DNA from: Serratia ficaria
GTDB lineage: Bacteria > Pseudomonadota > Gammaproteobacteria > Enterobacterales > Enterobacteriaceae
Direction: 5' to 3'
Assembly: GCF_900187015.1 (NCBI RefSeq)
Contig: NZ_LT906479.1
Location: 3,286,001 to 3,350,000, forward strand
Length of the DNA: 64,000 bases
Below, piece after piece: positions 17,423 to 27,222 of the stretch (its first letter is position 1; the number at the start of each line of letters is the position of its first letter). Under the pieces are notes generated by a model. That model was not told the origin of the DNA. It did not search any database and saw nothing but the letters and a program-made list of their open reading frames with translations. A program made the position numbers and the translations under genes.

Positions 17423-18214
17423 ATGGAAAACGCATTGATTCTCAGCCATCTCGAATCCGGGGTCCTGACCCTGACGCTCAACCGGCCGGATCGGCTCAAC
17501 AGCTTCAACGACGAGATGCACCGCCAGCTAAGCGAAGCGCTGACCCAGGCCGAACGCGACGACAACGTGCGCTGCCTGCTGATCGCCGGCGCCGGCCGCG
17601 GTTTCTGCGCCGGACAGGATCTCAACGATCGCAACGTCAGCGCCGACCAGCAGGCGCCGGACCTCGGGCTGTCGGTGGAGCGTTTTTACAACCCGCTGAT
17701 CCGCCGCCTGACCGCGTTGCCCAAACCGGTGGTTTGCGCGGTCAACGGCGTGGCGGCCGGCGCGGGCGCCGCGCTGGCGCTGGCCTGCGACATCGTCATC
17801 GCCGCCGACAACGCCAGCTTTATTCAGTCGTTCTGCCGCCTGGGGCTGGTGCCGGATTCCGGCGGCAGCTGGTTCCTGCCGCGGTTGGCCGGCCACGCTC
17901 GCGCCATGGGCATGGCGCTGCTGGGCGACAAAATCAGCGCGCAGCAGGCGCTGGACTGGGGGATGATCTGGCAGGTGGCGGCGGCGGATGAACTGGCCGA
18001 CCGCACGCAAACGCTGGCGCGCCATCTGGCTACCCAGCCGACCTACGGCCTGGGGCTGATTAAAAAGGCGCTCTACGGCTCAGCCACCAACAGCCTCGAC
18101 CAGCAGCTCGATCTGGAGCGCGATCTGCAGCGCCTGGGCGGGCGCAGCGACGACTACCGTGAAGGCGTCAGCGCCTTCTTCGCCAAACGCGCGCCCAACT
18201 TCAGCGGGAAATGA
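17423..18214 (+). CDS. paaG: PaaG: 1,2-epoxyphenylacetyl-CoA isomerase
   Basis: A 263-residue crotonase-fold enzyme. GFCAGQDLNDR is the signature of PaaG-type isomerases, followed by VCAVNGVAAGAGAALALACD and FCRLGLVPDSGGSWFLPRL. The latter carries the catalytic Asp where hydratases have Glu. It converts ring-1,2-epoxyphenylacetyl-CoA to oxepin-CoA and also isomerises a later intermediate. The stop codon overlaps the paaH start (ATGA), implying translational coupling. Confidence 0.96.
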   Translation: MENALILSHLESGVLTLTLNRPDRLNSFNDEMHRQLSEALTQAERDDNVRCLLIAGAGRGFCAGQDLNDRNVSADQQAPDLGLSVERFYNPLIRRLTALPKPVVCAVNGVAAGAGAALALACDIVIAADNASFIQSFCRLGLVPDSGGSWFLPRLAGHARAMGMALLGDKISAQQALDWGMIWQVAAADELADRTQTLARHLATQPTYGLGLIKKALYGSATNSLDQQLDLERDLQRLGGRSDDYREGVSAFFAKRAPNFSGK

Positions 18215-19752
18215 CCATGAACACGCCCACACTCAACGGACCGGTGGCGGTGATTGGCGCCGGCACCATGGGCATCGGCATCGCCCAGGTGGCCGCCGCC
18301 GCCGGGCACCCGGTGCGATTGTTCGACATCTCCGCCCCCGCCGCCCAGCGCGCACTCGACGGGCTGGCTCAACGGCTGCGCCAACGGGTGGCGGCCGGCA
18401 AGGCCGACTCTGCGGCTACCGAAGCGCTGCTGGCGCGCATCCGCCGCGCCGATTCACTCGACCAACTGGCCGACAGCGCCCTGGTGATCGAGGCGGTAGC
18501 GGAGAGCCTGGCGGTCAAGCAAAGCCTGTTCCGCGATCTGGAGGCCCTGTGCTCACCCGCCGCGCTGTTCGCCAGCAACACCTCTTCGCTGTCGATCACC
18601 GCCATCGCCGGCGCGCTGCAGCACCCGCAGCGCATGGCCGGGCTGCACTTCTTCAACCCGGCGCCGCTGATGAAATTGGTGGAGATCGTCGGCGGCCTGG
18701 AAACCAGCGCGGCTACCCTGAACGCCCTGCGGGCGCTGGCGGACCGCTGGGGCAAGCAGAGCGTGCAGTGCCGCTCGACGCCCGGCTTTATCGTCAACCG
18801 CGTGGCGCGGCCGTTCTACGCCGAAACCCTGCGCGCGCTGGAGGAACGGGTGGCGGACGCCGCCACGCTGGACGCGGTGCTGCGCGACGCCGGCGGCTTC
18901 GCCATGGGGCCGCTGCAGCTGACCGATCTGATTGGCCAGGACATCAACTACGCCGTTACCGAATCGGTATTCCAGGCCTTCTTCCAGGACCCGCGCTTTA
19001 CCCCTTCGCTGGTGCAGCAGGAACTGGTGGCCGCCGGGCACCTTGGCCGCAAAAGCGGCCGCGGTTTTTATCGCTACGGCGCCGAGCTGCCGGCCCCCGC
19101 CGCCCGGTATGCACCGGCGGAACAGGGCGAAGCGCCGCAGCGCGTGACCCTGCATGGCGACTGGTCGCCGCTGGCCGATTTCGCCGAGCTGTTGGCGAGA
19201 AATGCGGCGGCGGTCAAACAACCTGGCCAGACCAGCGCCTTCGCCACCCTCGATGAAGTTACATTTATGTTAACAAATGGTAAAACTGCCAGCCAGATTG
19301 CCGATGAAACCGGAACCCCCGTGGTGCTGTTTGATCTGTCCGCCAACTATGCGCCAGCCCCCGCCGTCGCCATCAGCTGCGCGGCGCAGAACGAGGCGAG
19401 GCACAACGCCAAGGCGATCCGCCTGCTGCAGTCGCTCGGCAAGCGGGTGATCCTGCTGCCGGACTACCCCGGCCTGCTGGTGATGCGTACCCTGGCCATG
19501 CTGGCCAACGAAGCGCTCGACGTGGTCAACAAAGGCGTCGCCAGCGCCGCCGATACCGATTTGGCGATGCTGCACGGCGTCAACTACCCGCGCGGCCCGC
19601 TGGGCTGGAGCGCGGCCCTCGGCTGGCGGCATATCCTGGCCACGCTGGAAAACCTGCAGCAGTTCTACGGCGAGGCGCGCTATCGCCCGATGCCGCTGCT
19701 GCGCCGCTATGCCGCCCCTTCAACCGCCCCAAGCTCAGGAGCCGAACGATGA
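18211..19752 (+). CDS. paaH: PaaH: 3-hydroxyadipyl-CoA dehydrogenase
   Basis: A 513-residue NAD-dependent 3-hydroxyacyl-CoA dehydrogenase. The Rossmann loop is [16 protein letters not shown] near the N-terminus. The catalytic His lies in [17 protein letters not shown], with [12 protein letters not shown] following. A C-terminal extension repeats the second dehydrogenase domain ([12 protein letters not shown]). It is somewhat longer than the E. coli protein (about 475 residues), mostly through this C-terminal region. The start may be the overlapping ATG at 18211 or the ATG at 18217 (MNTPTLNG). Confidence 0.96.
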   Translation: MTMNTPTLNGPVAVIGAGTMGIGIAQVAAAAGHPVRLFDISAPAAQRALDGLAQRLRQRVAAGKADSAATEALLARIRRADSLDQLADSALVIEAVAESLAVKQSLFRDLEALCSPAALFASNTSSLSITAIAGALQHPQRMAGLHFFNPAPLMKLVEIVGGLETSAATLNALRALADRWGKQSVQCRSTPGFIVNRVARPFYAETLRALEERVADAATLDAVLRDAGGFAMGPLQLTDLIGQDINYAVTESVFQAFFQDPRFTPSLVQQELVAAGHLGRKSGRGFYRYGAELPAPAARYAPAEQGEAPQRVTLHGDWSPLADFAELLARNAAAVKQPGQTSAFATLDEVTFMLTNGKTASQIADETGTPVVLFDLSANYAPAPAVAISCAAQNEARHNAKAIRLLQSLGKRVILLPDYPGLLVMRTLAMLANEALDVVNKGVASAADTDLAMLHGVNYPRGPLGWSAALGWRHILATLENLQQFYGEARYRPMPLLRRYAAPSTAPSSGAER

Positions 19753-20189
19753 ACGCCAATACGCCGCGCGCGCTGGCCCAGCGCTGCGCCGAACAGATGT
19801 TCCGGCAGGATACCTGCGCCCAGGCCATGGGGATGCGCATCGAGGCGGTCGACGCCGGTTTCGCCCAGGTGAGCATGACCGTCGGGCCGCAGATGCTCAA
19901 CGGCCATCAGACCTGCCACGGCGGCCAGCTGTTCAGCCTGGCGGACACCGCCTTCGCCTACGCCTGCAACAGCCAGGGGTTGGCGGCGGTGGCCTCCGGC
20001 TGCAGCATCGACTTCATTCGGCCGGCCCGGGCCGGCGATCGCCTCGTCGCCAGCGCCGAGCTGCGCCATCAGGGCAAAACCACCGGGCTGTACGACGTCG
20101 AGATAGTCAACCAACTGGGCAAGACCGTCGCCTGGTTCCGCGGCCGCGCGCACCGTCTCGGCCACAGCATCTTAGGAGAGCAAGCATGA
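19749..20189 (+). CDS. paaI: PaaI: hotdog-fold acyl-CoA thioesterase
   Basis: A 146-residue hotdog thioesterase with the PaaI core: [20 protein letters not shown], containing the catalytic Asp, and [14 protein letters not shown]. It releases CoA from dead-end ring-hydroxylated phenylacetyl-CoA intermediates and prevents CoA sequestration. The start codon overlaps the paaH stop, and the end overlaps the paaJ start by four bases. Confidence 0.95.
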   Translation: MNANTPRALAQRCAEQMFRQDTCAQAMGMRIEAVDAGFAQVSMTVGPQMLNGHQTCHGGQLFSLADTAFAYACNSQGLAAVASGCSIDFIRPARAGDRLVASAELRHQGKTTGLYDVEIVNQLGKTVAWFRGRAHRLGHSILGEQA

Positions 20190-21391
20190 GTCAGGCGTTT
20201 ATCTGCGACGGCGTGCGCACCCCGATCGGCCGCTATGGCGGCGCGTTGGCCAACGTGCGCGCCGACGATCTGGCCGCCCTGCCGCTGCGCGCGCTGCTGG
20301 AGCGCCACCCGCAGGTGGATTGGGCGCAGACCGACGACGTGATCCTCGGCTGCGCCAATCAGGCCGGGGAAGACAACCGCAACCTGGCGCGCATGGCGCT
20401 GCTGCTGGCCGGCCTGCCGACCGGCGTTTCCGGTACCACCCTCAACCGCCTGTGCGGCTCGGGGCTGGATGCGCTGGCGATGGCGGCGCGCAGCATCAAG
20501 GCCGGTGAAGCCGGGCTGGTGCTGGCCGGCGGCGCGGAATCGATGACTCGCGCGCCGCTGGTGATGGGCAAGGCCGACAGCGCCTTCAGCCGCCAGGCGC
20601 AGCTGTATGACACCACCCTCGGCTGGCGCTTCGTCAACCCGCGGATGCAGGCCGGCTTCGGCACCGACTCGATGCCGGAAACCGCCGAAAACGTGGCGGC
20701 GCAGTTCAACATCAGCCGCGCCGATCAGGACGCCTTTGCGCTGCGCAGCCAGCGGCGCACCGCCCGCGCGCAGGATCTGGGATACCTGGCGCAGGAGATC
20801 GTGCCGGTCGGCCTCAGCGGTAAAAAAGGCGCGGTCACGCAGTTCAGCCGGGACGAACACCCGCGCGCCGATACCCAACTTGAACAGTTGCAGGCGCTGA
20901 AAACCCCGTTCCGCCAGCCCGGCAGCGTCACCGCCGGCAACGCCTCCGGGCTGAACGACGGCGCGGCCGCCCTGATCGTCGCCTCCGAAGCGATGGCGGC
21001 GCGTCAGGGGCTGACGCCGCGCGCGCGCATCGTCGCCACCGCCACCTGCGGCGTCGAGCCGCGGCTGATGGGCATCGGCCCGCTGCCGGCCACCCGCAAG
21101 GTATTGGAAATCGCCGGGCTGAGCCTGGCGCAGATGGACGTGATTGAGCTGAATGAAGCGTTCGCCGCCCAGGCGCTGGCGGTGTTGCGCCAGCTCGGCC
21201 TGCCGGACGACGCCACGCAGGTGAACCCCAACGGCGGCGCCATCGCCTTGGGCCATCCGCTGGGCATGAGCGGCGCGCGCCTGGCGCTGGCCGCCCTGTT
21301 TGAACTGGAACGGCGAGCCGGCCGCTACGCGCTGTGCACCATGTGCATCGGCGTCGGCCAAGGCATCGCCATGATCATTGAGCGTGTCTGA
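20186..21391 (+). CDS. paaJ: PaaJ: 3-oxoadipyl-CoA/3-oxo-5,6-dehydrosuberyl-CoA thiolase
   Basis: A 401-residue thiolase. The nucleophilic Cys lies in [15 protein letters not shown], the His in [19 protein letters not shown], and the second Cys in [10 protein letters not shown]. It catalyses both thiolytic steps that yield acetyl-CoA and finally succinyl-CoA. The start at 20186 (GGAGAGCAAGC upstream) gives the same length as I recall for E. coli PaaJ. It overlaps paaI by ATGA. Confidence 0.97.
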   Translation: MSQAFICDGVRTPIGRYGGALANVRADDLAALPLRALLERHPQVDWAQTDDVILGCANQAGEDNRNLARMALLLAGLPTGVSGTTLNRLCGSGLDALAMAARSIKAGEAGLVLAGGAESMTRAPLVMGKADSAFSRQAQLYDTTLGWRFVNPRMQAGFGTDSMPETAENVAAQFNISRADQDAFALRSQRRTARAQDLGYLAQEIVPVGLSGKKGAVTQFSRDEHPRADTQLEQLQALKTPFRQPGSVTAGNASGLNDGAAALIVASEAMAARQGLTPRARIVATATCGVEPRLMGIGPLPATRKVLEIAGLSLAQMDVIELNEAFAAQALAVLRQLGLPDDATQVNPNGGAIALGHPLGMSGARLALAALFELERRAGRYALCTMCIGVGQGIAMIIERV

Positions 21392-21405
21392 CCCCGAGGC
21401 TAATT

Positions 21406-22713
21406 ATGACAATAAATCCACAGCCACTCGATGCAGTCGAATTCGCCTCGCGCGACGAGATTGAAGCGCTGCAGCTGGCGCGTCTGAAATGGACGCTGCG
21501 CCATGCCTATAACAACGTGCCGATGTACCGCCGCAAGTTCGATCGGGCCGGGGTGCACCCGGACGATCTGCGGCAGTTGAGCGACCTGGCGCGTTTCCCC
21601 TACACCACCAAGCAGGACCTGCGCGACAACTACCCGTTCGACACCTTCGCGGTGCCGATGGAACAGGTGGTGCGCATCCACGCCTCGTCGGGCACCACCG
21701 GCCGGCCGACGGTGGTCGGCTATACCCAGCGCGATATCGATAACTGGGCCGATATCGTCGCCCGCAGCCTGCGCGCCGCCGGCGCCACCGCCAAAGACAA
21801 GGTGCATGTCGCCTACGGTTACGGCCTGTTCACCGGCGGGCTCGGCGCGCACTACGGCGCCGAGCGCCTTGGCGCCACGGTGATCCCGATGTCCGGCGGC
21901 CAAACCGAAAAGCAGGCGCAGCTGATCCTGGATTTCAAACCCGACGTGATCATGGTGACGCCGTCCTACTGCCTGACGCTGATCGACGAACTGGAGCGCA
22001 AAATGGGCGGCGACGCCCGCGGCTGCTCGCTGCGCCTCGGGGTGTTCGGCGCGGAGCCCTGGACCGAAGCGCTGCGGCACGAAATCGAAACCCGCATGGG
22101 CATCAAGGCGCTGGATATCTACGGGCTGTCCGAAGTGATGGGCCCGGGCGTGGCGATGGAGTGCGCCGAAAGCGGCGGCGGCCCGACCATTTGGGAAGAC
22201 CATTTCCTGCCGGAAATCATCTGCCCGGAAACCGGCGCGGCGCTGCCGGACGGCGAACACGGCGAACTGGTGTTCACCACCCTGACCAAGGAAGCGCTGC
22301 CGGTGATCCGCTACCGCACCCGCGATCTCACCCGGCTGCTGCCGGGCGACGCCCGCCAGATGCGCCGCATGGGCAAGATCACCGGCCGTTCCGACGACAT
22401 GCTGATCATCCGCGGCGTCAACGTGTTCCCGTCGCAGCTGGAGGAACAGATCATGCAATTCGAGCAGCTGTCGCCGCACTACCAGCTGCAGGTCAGCCGC
22501 AGCGGACACCTCGACACCCTGGCGGTGCGCGTCGAGCTGAAGGAATCGGCGCTCGGCCTCAGCCACCAGCAGCGCTGCGACATCTGCCACCAACTGCGCC
22601 ACCACATCAAATCGATCGTTGGCGTCAGCACCGACGTCAGCATCGCCAACTGCGGCGACATCCCGCGTTCGGAAGGCAAGGCGCAGCGGGTGGTCGACCT
22701 GCGGCCGCGCTGA
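21406..22713 (+). CDS. paaK: PaaK: phenylacetate-CoA ligase
   Basis: A 435-residue adenylate-forming enzyme. The phosphate-binding loop reads HASSGTTGRPTVVGYT, the middle has DIYGLSEVMGPGVAMEC, and the hinge is YRTRDLTRLLPG with GRSDDMLIIRGVNVFPSQ in the C-terminal lid. It activates phenylacetate with ATP and CoA, the entry step of the pathway. It is the last gene of the paaA-K operon; a strong hairpin follows before paaX. Confidence 0.97.
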   Translation: MTINPQPLDAVEFASRDEIEALQLARLKWTLRHAYNNVPMYRRKFDRAGVHPDDLRQLSDLARFPYTTKQDLRDNYPFDTFAVPMEQVVRIHASSGTTGRPTVVGYTQRDIDNWADIVARSLRAAGATAKDKVHVAYGYGLFTGGLGAHYGAERLGATVIPMSGGQTEKQAQLILDFKPDVIMVTPSYCLTLIDELERKMGGDARGCSLRLGVFGAEPWTEALRHEIETRMGIKALDIYGLSEVMGPGVAMECAESGGGPTIWEDHFLPEIICPETGAALPDGEHGELVFTTLTKEALPVIRYRTRDLTRLLPGDARQMRRMGKITGRSDDMLIIRGVNVFPSQLEEQIMQFEQLSPHYQLQVSRSGHLDTLAVRVELKESALGLSHQQRCDICHQLRHHIKSIVGVSTDVSIANCGDIPRSEGKAQRVVDLRPR

Positions 22714-22716
22714 GGC

Positions 22717-22742
22717 CCGCGGCGTCACGGATGACGCCGCGG
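22717..22742 (+). terminator. terminator or attenuator between paaK and paaX
   Basis: An 11-bp perfect stem (CCGCGGCGTCA at 22717-22727, TGACGCCGCGG at 22732-22742) with the tetraloop CGGA lies directly after the paaK stop. It separates the catabolic operon from paaXY. Confidence 0.6.
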
Positions 22743-22791
22743 CGAATTATGGTAATGTTAGGGCTCATCGTCGGCTAACCCATGGAAAAAT

Positions 22792-23727
22792 ATGGAACAT
22801 AAACTGGATGCGTTTATCCGCCATGCCGTAGACGCCCAACCGGTCAGCGGCACGTCGCTTATCATCTCGCTGTACGGCGACGCGCTCAGCCACCGCGGCG
22901 GCGAGATCTGGCTCGGCAGCCTCAGCGCGCTGCTGGAGGCGCTGGGTTTTGGCGATCGCTTCGTGCGCACCTCGGTGTTCCGCCTGCAAAAAGAGGGCTG
23001 GCTGGCGGTGGAGAAAATCGGCCGGCGCAGCTTCTACCGCGTGACCGAACAGGGCATGCGCCAGTTCCGCCATGCCGAGTCGAAAATTTACCTCAGCGAA
23101 CAACCGGCCTGGGACGGCAAATGGGATTTGCTGTTGCTGGAGCGCGCCGACAAGCACGAACGGGCGCGGCTGAAGAAAGAGCTGGGCTGGCTGGGCTTCG
23201 GCCAGATCGCCAACAACCTGATGGCGGCCCCCACCCACGCCCAGACCGACGTCACGGCGCTGCTCGGCGAACTCAACGCCAGCGAGCGGGTGATCTACTT
23301 CCGCGCCGACTACCCCTACAACCGCTCCGAACAGACGCTGCAGCAGCTGGTGGCCGACTGTTGGTCGCTGAACGAAGTGGCGGCGGGCTACCACGAGTTT
23401 ATCGTCTCTTTCCGCCCGCTGATGGCGCTGCTGCGCGAGATCGCCCCCGCGGCGCTGACGCCACAGCGCTGTTTCCAGATTAAGCTATTATTGATTCACT
23501 TCTTTCGCCGCGTGGTGTTGAAAGATCCGCTGCTGCCGGATGCGCTGTTGCCCGCCCAATGGGAAGGGCAAATCGCCCGCAACCTGTGCATCAATATCTA
23601 TCAGCAGGTGGATCGCGCCGCGACCGATTACGTCAGCGCACTGGCGGAAACCACCATCGGCGCCCTGCCCGCCCCCTCGGCGAGCTACTATCGGCGCTTC
23701 GGCGGCCTGCCGCGCGACACTTTTTAA
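22792..23727 (+). CDS. paaX: PaaX: phenylacetyl-CoA-responsive repressor of the paa genes
   Basis: A 311-residue GntR-like repressor. The N-terminal winged helix (about 10-95) reads SGTSLIISLYGDALSHRGGE and continues through FVRTSVFRLQKEGWL; the central and C-terminal parts match the PaaX family. It binds the paaZ/paaA control region and is released by phenylacetyl-CoA. The operator pair at 12985-13032 is its likely target. The start at 22792 follows the paaK hairpin; paaY lies 12 bases downstream. Confidence 0.95.
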   Translation: MEHKLDAFIRHAVDAQPVSGTSLIISLYGDALSHRGGEIWLGSLSALLEALGFGDRFVRTSVFRLQKEGWLAVEKIGRRSFYRVTEQGMRQFRHAESKIYLSEQPAWDGKWDLLLLERADKHERARLKKELGWLGFGQIANNLMAAPTHAQTDVTALLGELNASERVIYFRADYPYNRSEQTLQQLVADCWSLNEVAAGYHEFIVSFRPLMALLREIAPAALTPQRCFQIKLLLIHFFRRVVLKDPLLPDALLPAQWEGQIARNLCINIYQQVDRAATDYVSALAETTIGALPAPSASYYRRFGGLPRDTF

Positions 23728-23739
23728 GGAGCTTTCGCT

Positions 23740-24336
23740 ATGCCTGTGTATCAGATTGACGGCCTGACCCCGGTGGTCGACCCCAGCAGCTACGTGCACC
23801 CAACCGCGGTGCTGATCGGCGACGTGATCGTCGGCAAGCAGGTGTATATCGGCCCGAACGCCAGCCTGCGCGGCGATTTTGGCCGGCTGGTGATCCGCGA
23901 CGGCGCCAATATCCAGGATAACTGCGTGATGCACGGCTTCCCGCAGCAGGATACGGTGGTGGAGGAAGACGGCCACATCGGCCACGGCGCGATCCTGCAC
24001 GGCTGCCGCATCCGCCGCAACGCCATGGTCGGCATGAATGCGGTGATTATGGACGGCGCGGAAATCGGCGAGAACACCATCGTCGGCGCCATGGCGTTCG
24101 TCAAGGCGGCGGCGGTGATCGCCGCCAACAAACTGGTGGTCGGCAGCCCGGCGCGCGTGCTGCGCGATCTGACCGAACAAGAGCTGGAGTGGAAAGTCGC
24201 CGGCACCCGCGAATACCAGGATCTGGTGCAGCGCTGCAAATCCTCGCTGCGCGAAGTCGCCCCCCTGACGGAAATCGAACCTGGCCGCCAGCGCCTGAGC
24301 TTTGGCGACCATCTGATCCCGAAAAGCCAGCTGTGA
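23740..24336 (+). CDS. paaY: PaaY: gamma-carbonic-anhydrase-fold thioesterase
   Basis: A 198-residue left-handed beta-helix protein of hexapeptide repeats, for example [20 protein letters not shown], followed by [12 protein letters not shown] with metal-ligand-type histidines and [20 protein letters not shown]. PaaY hydrolyses dead-end CoA thioesters formed during phenylacetate breakdown. It is cotranscribed with paaX and is the last gene of the locus. Confidence 0.95.
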   Translation: MPVYQIDGLTPVVDPSSYVHPTAVLIGDVIVGKQVYIGPNASLRGDFGRLVIRDGANIQDNCVMHGFPQQDTVVEEDGHIGHGAILHGCRIRRNAMVGMNAVIMDGAEIGENTIVGAMAFVKAAAVIAANKLVVGSPARVLRDLTEQELEWKVAGTREYQDLVQRCKSSLREVAPLTEIEPGRQRLSFGDHLIPKSQL

Positions 24337-24342
24337 TCCCCA

Positions 24343-24363
24343 GGCTGAAGGTTTCCTTCAGCC
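24343..24363. terminator. terminator between paaY and the permease gene
   Basis: A 9-bp perfect stem (GGCTGAAGG at 24343-24351, CCTTCAGCC at 24355-24363) with a TTT loop lies between convergent stops. Confidence 0.55.
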
Positions 24364-24370
24364 CTCCCCC

Positions 24371-25771
24371 CTATTCCACCTCCGGCACCTTGAGTGGCTG
24401 CGGCGCAGGCGCGCGCCGGCTATGGAACAGATAAGCCGCCACCAGCAGCAGGGTGAACGGAATGCCGAACCACAGCGTCATGCGGAAAAACTCGGTGAAG
24501 GCGGTCGACACCATCAGCGCCGCCATCAGCAACGCGCCGGCCAGCGTGGTGTACGGGAAGCCCCACATGCGAAACTTCAGGTGCGTCTGACGATGGCGGC
24601 GGCGGAAAAACAGGTGGGTGACGAAGATCATCAACCAGGTGAAGCAGGCGCCGTACACCGAAATCGACATCATGGCGGCGAATGAGGTTTTGGGCGCCAC
24701 CAGGCTCAGCACGATCGACACCAGGATGCCGATGCAAGACATCGCCAGCGCATTGACCGGAATGCCGCGCCGGCTGATCCGCCCCAGCGCCGCCGGCGCC
24801 TGCCCGGCGCGCGACAGCGAAAACATCATGCGGGTGGTGATGTACAGCTGGCTGTTCATCGCCGACAGCGCCGCCACCAGCACGATAAAGTTGAAGATGC
24901 CGGCGGCGGCGGGCAGATGGATCACGTTCATCGCCATCAGGAACGGGCTCTCGCCGGTGCCGGACTGGCGCCAGGGCACAATCGCCAGCATCAGGCCAAT
25001 CGACAGCATGTAGAAAATAAACAGGCGCACAATGGTGCCCTTGAATGCCGCCCGAACCGCGATAACCGGATTTTTGGCTTCGCCCGCCGCCACCGCGATC
25101 ATTTCGATGCTCAGGTAGCTGAAGATCGAAACGATCACCGCGAACCACATGCCTTTGACGCCGAACGGCAGAAAACCGCCCTCAGTCAGATTGCGCAGGC
25201 CGAAGGCCGGGTTGGCGGAAAACGACAGAATGCCGATGCCGATAACGATAAACGCCACGATCGCCACCACCTTGACGGTGGACAGCGCGTATTCCACCTG
25301 ACCGAAGGATTTCACGCCGATCAGGTTGATGGCGATCACCGCCGCCGAGAACAGCAATACCCAGGGCCAGATCGGCGTGGCCGGGAACCAGAACTGCATG
25401 TACATGCCGATGGCGGTCACCTCGGTGCCCACCGCCAGCACCACGCAGGACCAGTAGGAGTAGCGCACCAAAAAGCCGAACAGCGGCCCGAGGTAAAACT
25501 CGGCGTAGTCGCCGAACGAACCGGGCGTCGGGTGTTCGGAGGTCATTTCCGCCAGGCACCCCATCAGCAACAGCGCGATCGCGCCGCCGATCAGGTAGCT
25601 CAACAGGACGCTGGGCCCCGCCATTTGAATGGCGTAGGCGCTGCCGAGAAACAGCCCGGTGCCGATGGCGCCGCCGATCGCCAGCATCGACATTTGCCCG
25701 GCGGTGAGGTGTTTATTCAACCCGCCCTGGCGCCGGGCGATATGCTCAAAATCTTTTATCGGTTTCATCAC
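24371..25771 (-). CDS. amino acid permease (APC superfamily, AAT type)
   Basis: A 466-residue transporter with 12 predicted membrane helices. The first helix region has AGQMSMLAIGGAIGTGLFLG, the classic AAT-family helix 1 motif that binds the amino acid carboxylate. Later helices include SYLSIEMIAVAAGEAKNP and the FTWLMIFVTHLFFRR segment. The substrate cannot be read from sequence. It is the distal gene of a probable minus-strand operon with an arylformamidase-like hydrolase and a RidA protein, so a tryptophan- or formylamino-acid-related substrate is a reasonable guess. The start is 25771 or the next ATG at 25768. Confidence 0.9.
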   Translation of the reverse strand: MMKPIKDFEHIARRQGGLNKHLTAGQMSMLAIGGAIGTGLFLGSAYAIQMAGPSVLLSYLIGGAIALLLMGCLAEMTSEHPTPGSFGDYAEFYLGPLFGFLVRYSYWSCVVLAVGTEVTAIGMYMQFWFPATPIWPWVLLFSAAVIAINLIGVKSFGQVEYALSTVKVVAIVAFIVIGIGILSFSANPAFGLRNLTEGGFLPFGVKGMWFAVIVSIFSYLSIEMIAVAAGEAKNPVIAVRAAFKGTIVRLFIFYMLSIGLMLAIVPWRQSGTGESPFLMAMNVIHLPAAAGIFNFIVLVAALSAMNSQLYITTRMMFSLSRAGQAPAALGRISRRGIPVNALAMSCIGILVSIVLSLVAPKTSFAAMMSISVYGACFTWLMIFVTHLFFRRRHRQTHLKFRMWGFPYTTLAGALLMAALMVSTAFTEFFRMTLWFGIPFTLLLVAAYLFHSRRAPAPQPLKVPEVE

Positions 25772-25899
25772 TAAGCCCTACCTTATTCACGCAGTGCGGT
25801 TAACGTCCGAAATGGCGGCGGTGGCTGAATTAACAATTTCAAGCACAGGTAAGCCTTAGTTCACTATGGAATTAACTGAAACAACGCCTGAAAAAACAA

Positions 25900-26271
25900 T
25901 CAGGCGATGGCGCTGACGGTAATCTCTATTTTCATGCCGGGCACCACCAGCTTTTCGACAATAACGGTGGAACGGTTAGGATACGGATAGTTGAAATATT
26001 CAAGATAAATGTCATCGAGCAATTTAACGTCGTTAACGTCGGTCAAATAAATAATGACCTGCAACACGTTATCGGAATGGCTATTTGCCGCCTTTAGCGT
26101 CTGAGCCAGATTATCGAACGTCAGGGTTATTTGTTTTTCCGGCGCGCCGGTTTCTATGCTGCCGTCGGCCCTGACCGGCCCGTGGGCGGTAAACAGCATG
26201 CCCCCGCCCTGGGTGGCCCAGGAAAAAGGCTGGCCGATGTCGGGCAGCCCGGTATCAATGACCTTGCGCAT
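25900..26271 (-). CDS. RidA-family (YjgF) enamine/imine deaminase-like protein
   Basis: A 123-residue RidA-fold protein. It has IGQPFSWATQGGGMLFTAHG at the N-terminus, a central TLKAANSHSDNVLQVIIYLTD and a C-terminal NRSTVIVEKLVVPGMKIEI. In the last, a Val stands where the Arg that binds the substrate carboxylate is often found (RxxV...LPxxxxVEI pattern), so true deaminase activity is uncertain. I chose the ATG at 26271 because ATGAGGAACTTCAGC places GAGGA at ideal spacing; two in-frame starts further upstream (26286, 26295) are weaker. It overlaps the end of the upstream hydrolase gene by about 17 bases, implying coupling. Confidence 0.85.
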   Translation of the reverse strand: MRKVIDTGLPDIGQPFSWATQGGGMLFTAHGPVRADGSIETGAPEKQITLTFDNLAQTLKAANSHSDNVLQVIIYLTDVNDVKLLDDIYLEYFNYPYPNRSTVIVEKLVVPGMKIEITVSAIA

Positions 26272-27070
26272 GCTGAAGTTCCTCATGGTTGCCAAGTTGG
26301 CGGATCAACGCGCCGTCGGCGGCGAACAGCGCATCCAGAATGGTGTAATGATTGGCGCCGGGCACCGCGTTCAGGCCGGCCCGCAGCCCGCGCTCCCGCA
26401 GCGCGGCGTGATAGTGCCGCGATTGGCCGATCAGCTCCGGCAGCTCCGCCGCGCCGTAGAACAGCGTCATGGGCTTGATGCGTTCGGGGATGTTGCGCGC
26501 CGGGCTGAGCGTCAAGATTTGCCGCCCGGTCAACTGCAGCGCCCGGTTGACATAGCAGTTCAACAGCGGCTCCAGCTCGAAGATGCCGCTGATGGGCAAG
26601 ACCGCGTCGACCGCAGCATGGTGCTGCCACAGGCTGGCCAAATGGCCGCCGGCGGAATGGCCGCACAGGTAAACCGGCCGCCGGGGCCGCGGCGGCAGAC
26701 GCCGTTGAATAACGTCCAGCGCCGCCCCCAGCTGGCGGCATATATCGTCCAGAGAAGCCACGGGGGCCAGCGCATATTCCACCAGCACCACGTCAAAACC
26801 GAGCGCCAACGGCGCCGGCGCAATAAAAGCGAAATCTTCTTTACTGCAAAACTGCCAATAACCGCCGTGAATAAAAATTAACGTCCCCTGCGTATTTCCG
26901 GCGGAATAAAACCAGTCGAAAACTTCTCGCGGAGAGTCGCCATAGGGAATGTTTTTATCATGCCGACCATTTCGATAAACCTCTCGGCTGCGCGATTGAA
27001 ATGAAGCCAGAATTTCACCCTCATTTTCCACCGTCGAACCGTTGTCATAACTCCCCGGCATAAGTTTCAT
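26255..27070 (-). CDS. alpha/beta hydrolase, arylformamidase (kynurenine formamidase)-like
   Basis: A 271-residue alpha/beta hydrolase. The oxyanion-hole motif is HGGYW at 68-72, as in the AFMID-type arylformamidases and hormone-sensitive-lipase relatives. The nucleophile elbow is GHSAGG with Ser139. NHYTILDAL near the C-terminus provides a His, completing a plausible triad with an Asp/Glu. It may hydrolyse a formamide or ester. It is the first gene of a hydrolase-RidA-permease group with overlapping hydrolase and ridA ends. No kynureninase or tryptophan dioxygenase is present in the window, so a kynurenine role is only a family hint. Confidence 0.85.
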   Translation of the reverse strand: MKLMPGSYDNGSTVENEGEILASFQSRSREVYRNGRHDKNIPYGDSPREVFDWFYSAGNTQGTLIFIHGGYWQFCSKEDFAFIAPAPLALGFDVVLVEYALAPVASLDDICRQLGAALDVIQRRLPPRPRRPVYLCGHSAGGHLASLWQHHAAVDAVLPISGIFELEPLLNCYVNRALQLTGRQILTLSPARNIPERIKPMTLFYGAAELPELIGQSRHYHAALRERGLRAGLNAVPGANHYTILDALFAADGALIRQLGNHEELQHAQGH

Positions 27071-27222
27071 ATATTAAACTTCGTTTATTATTTAAGAAGT
27101 GAGTTAACTATTAGCAATCACTAAAAATATTGTCAAGACGGCTGCATCAGCAATGCGCGCCCGACAATATAAATCTTGAATTCCGCTCGAAAAGTTCAAC
27201 CAGCGAAACGTATTGCGCTTAT

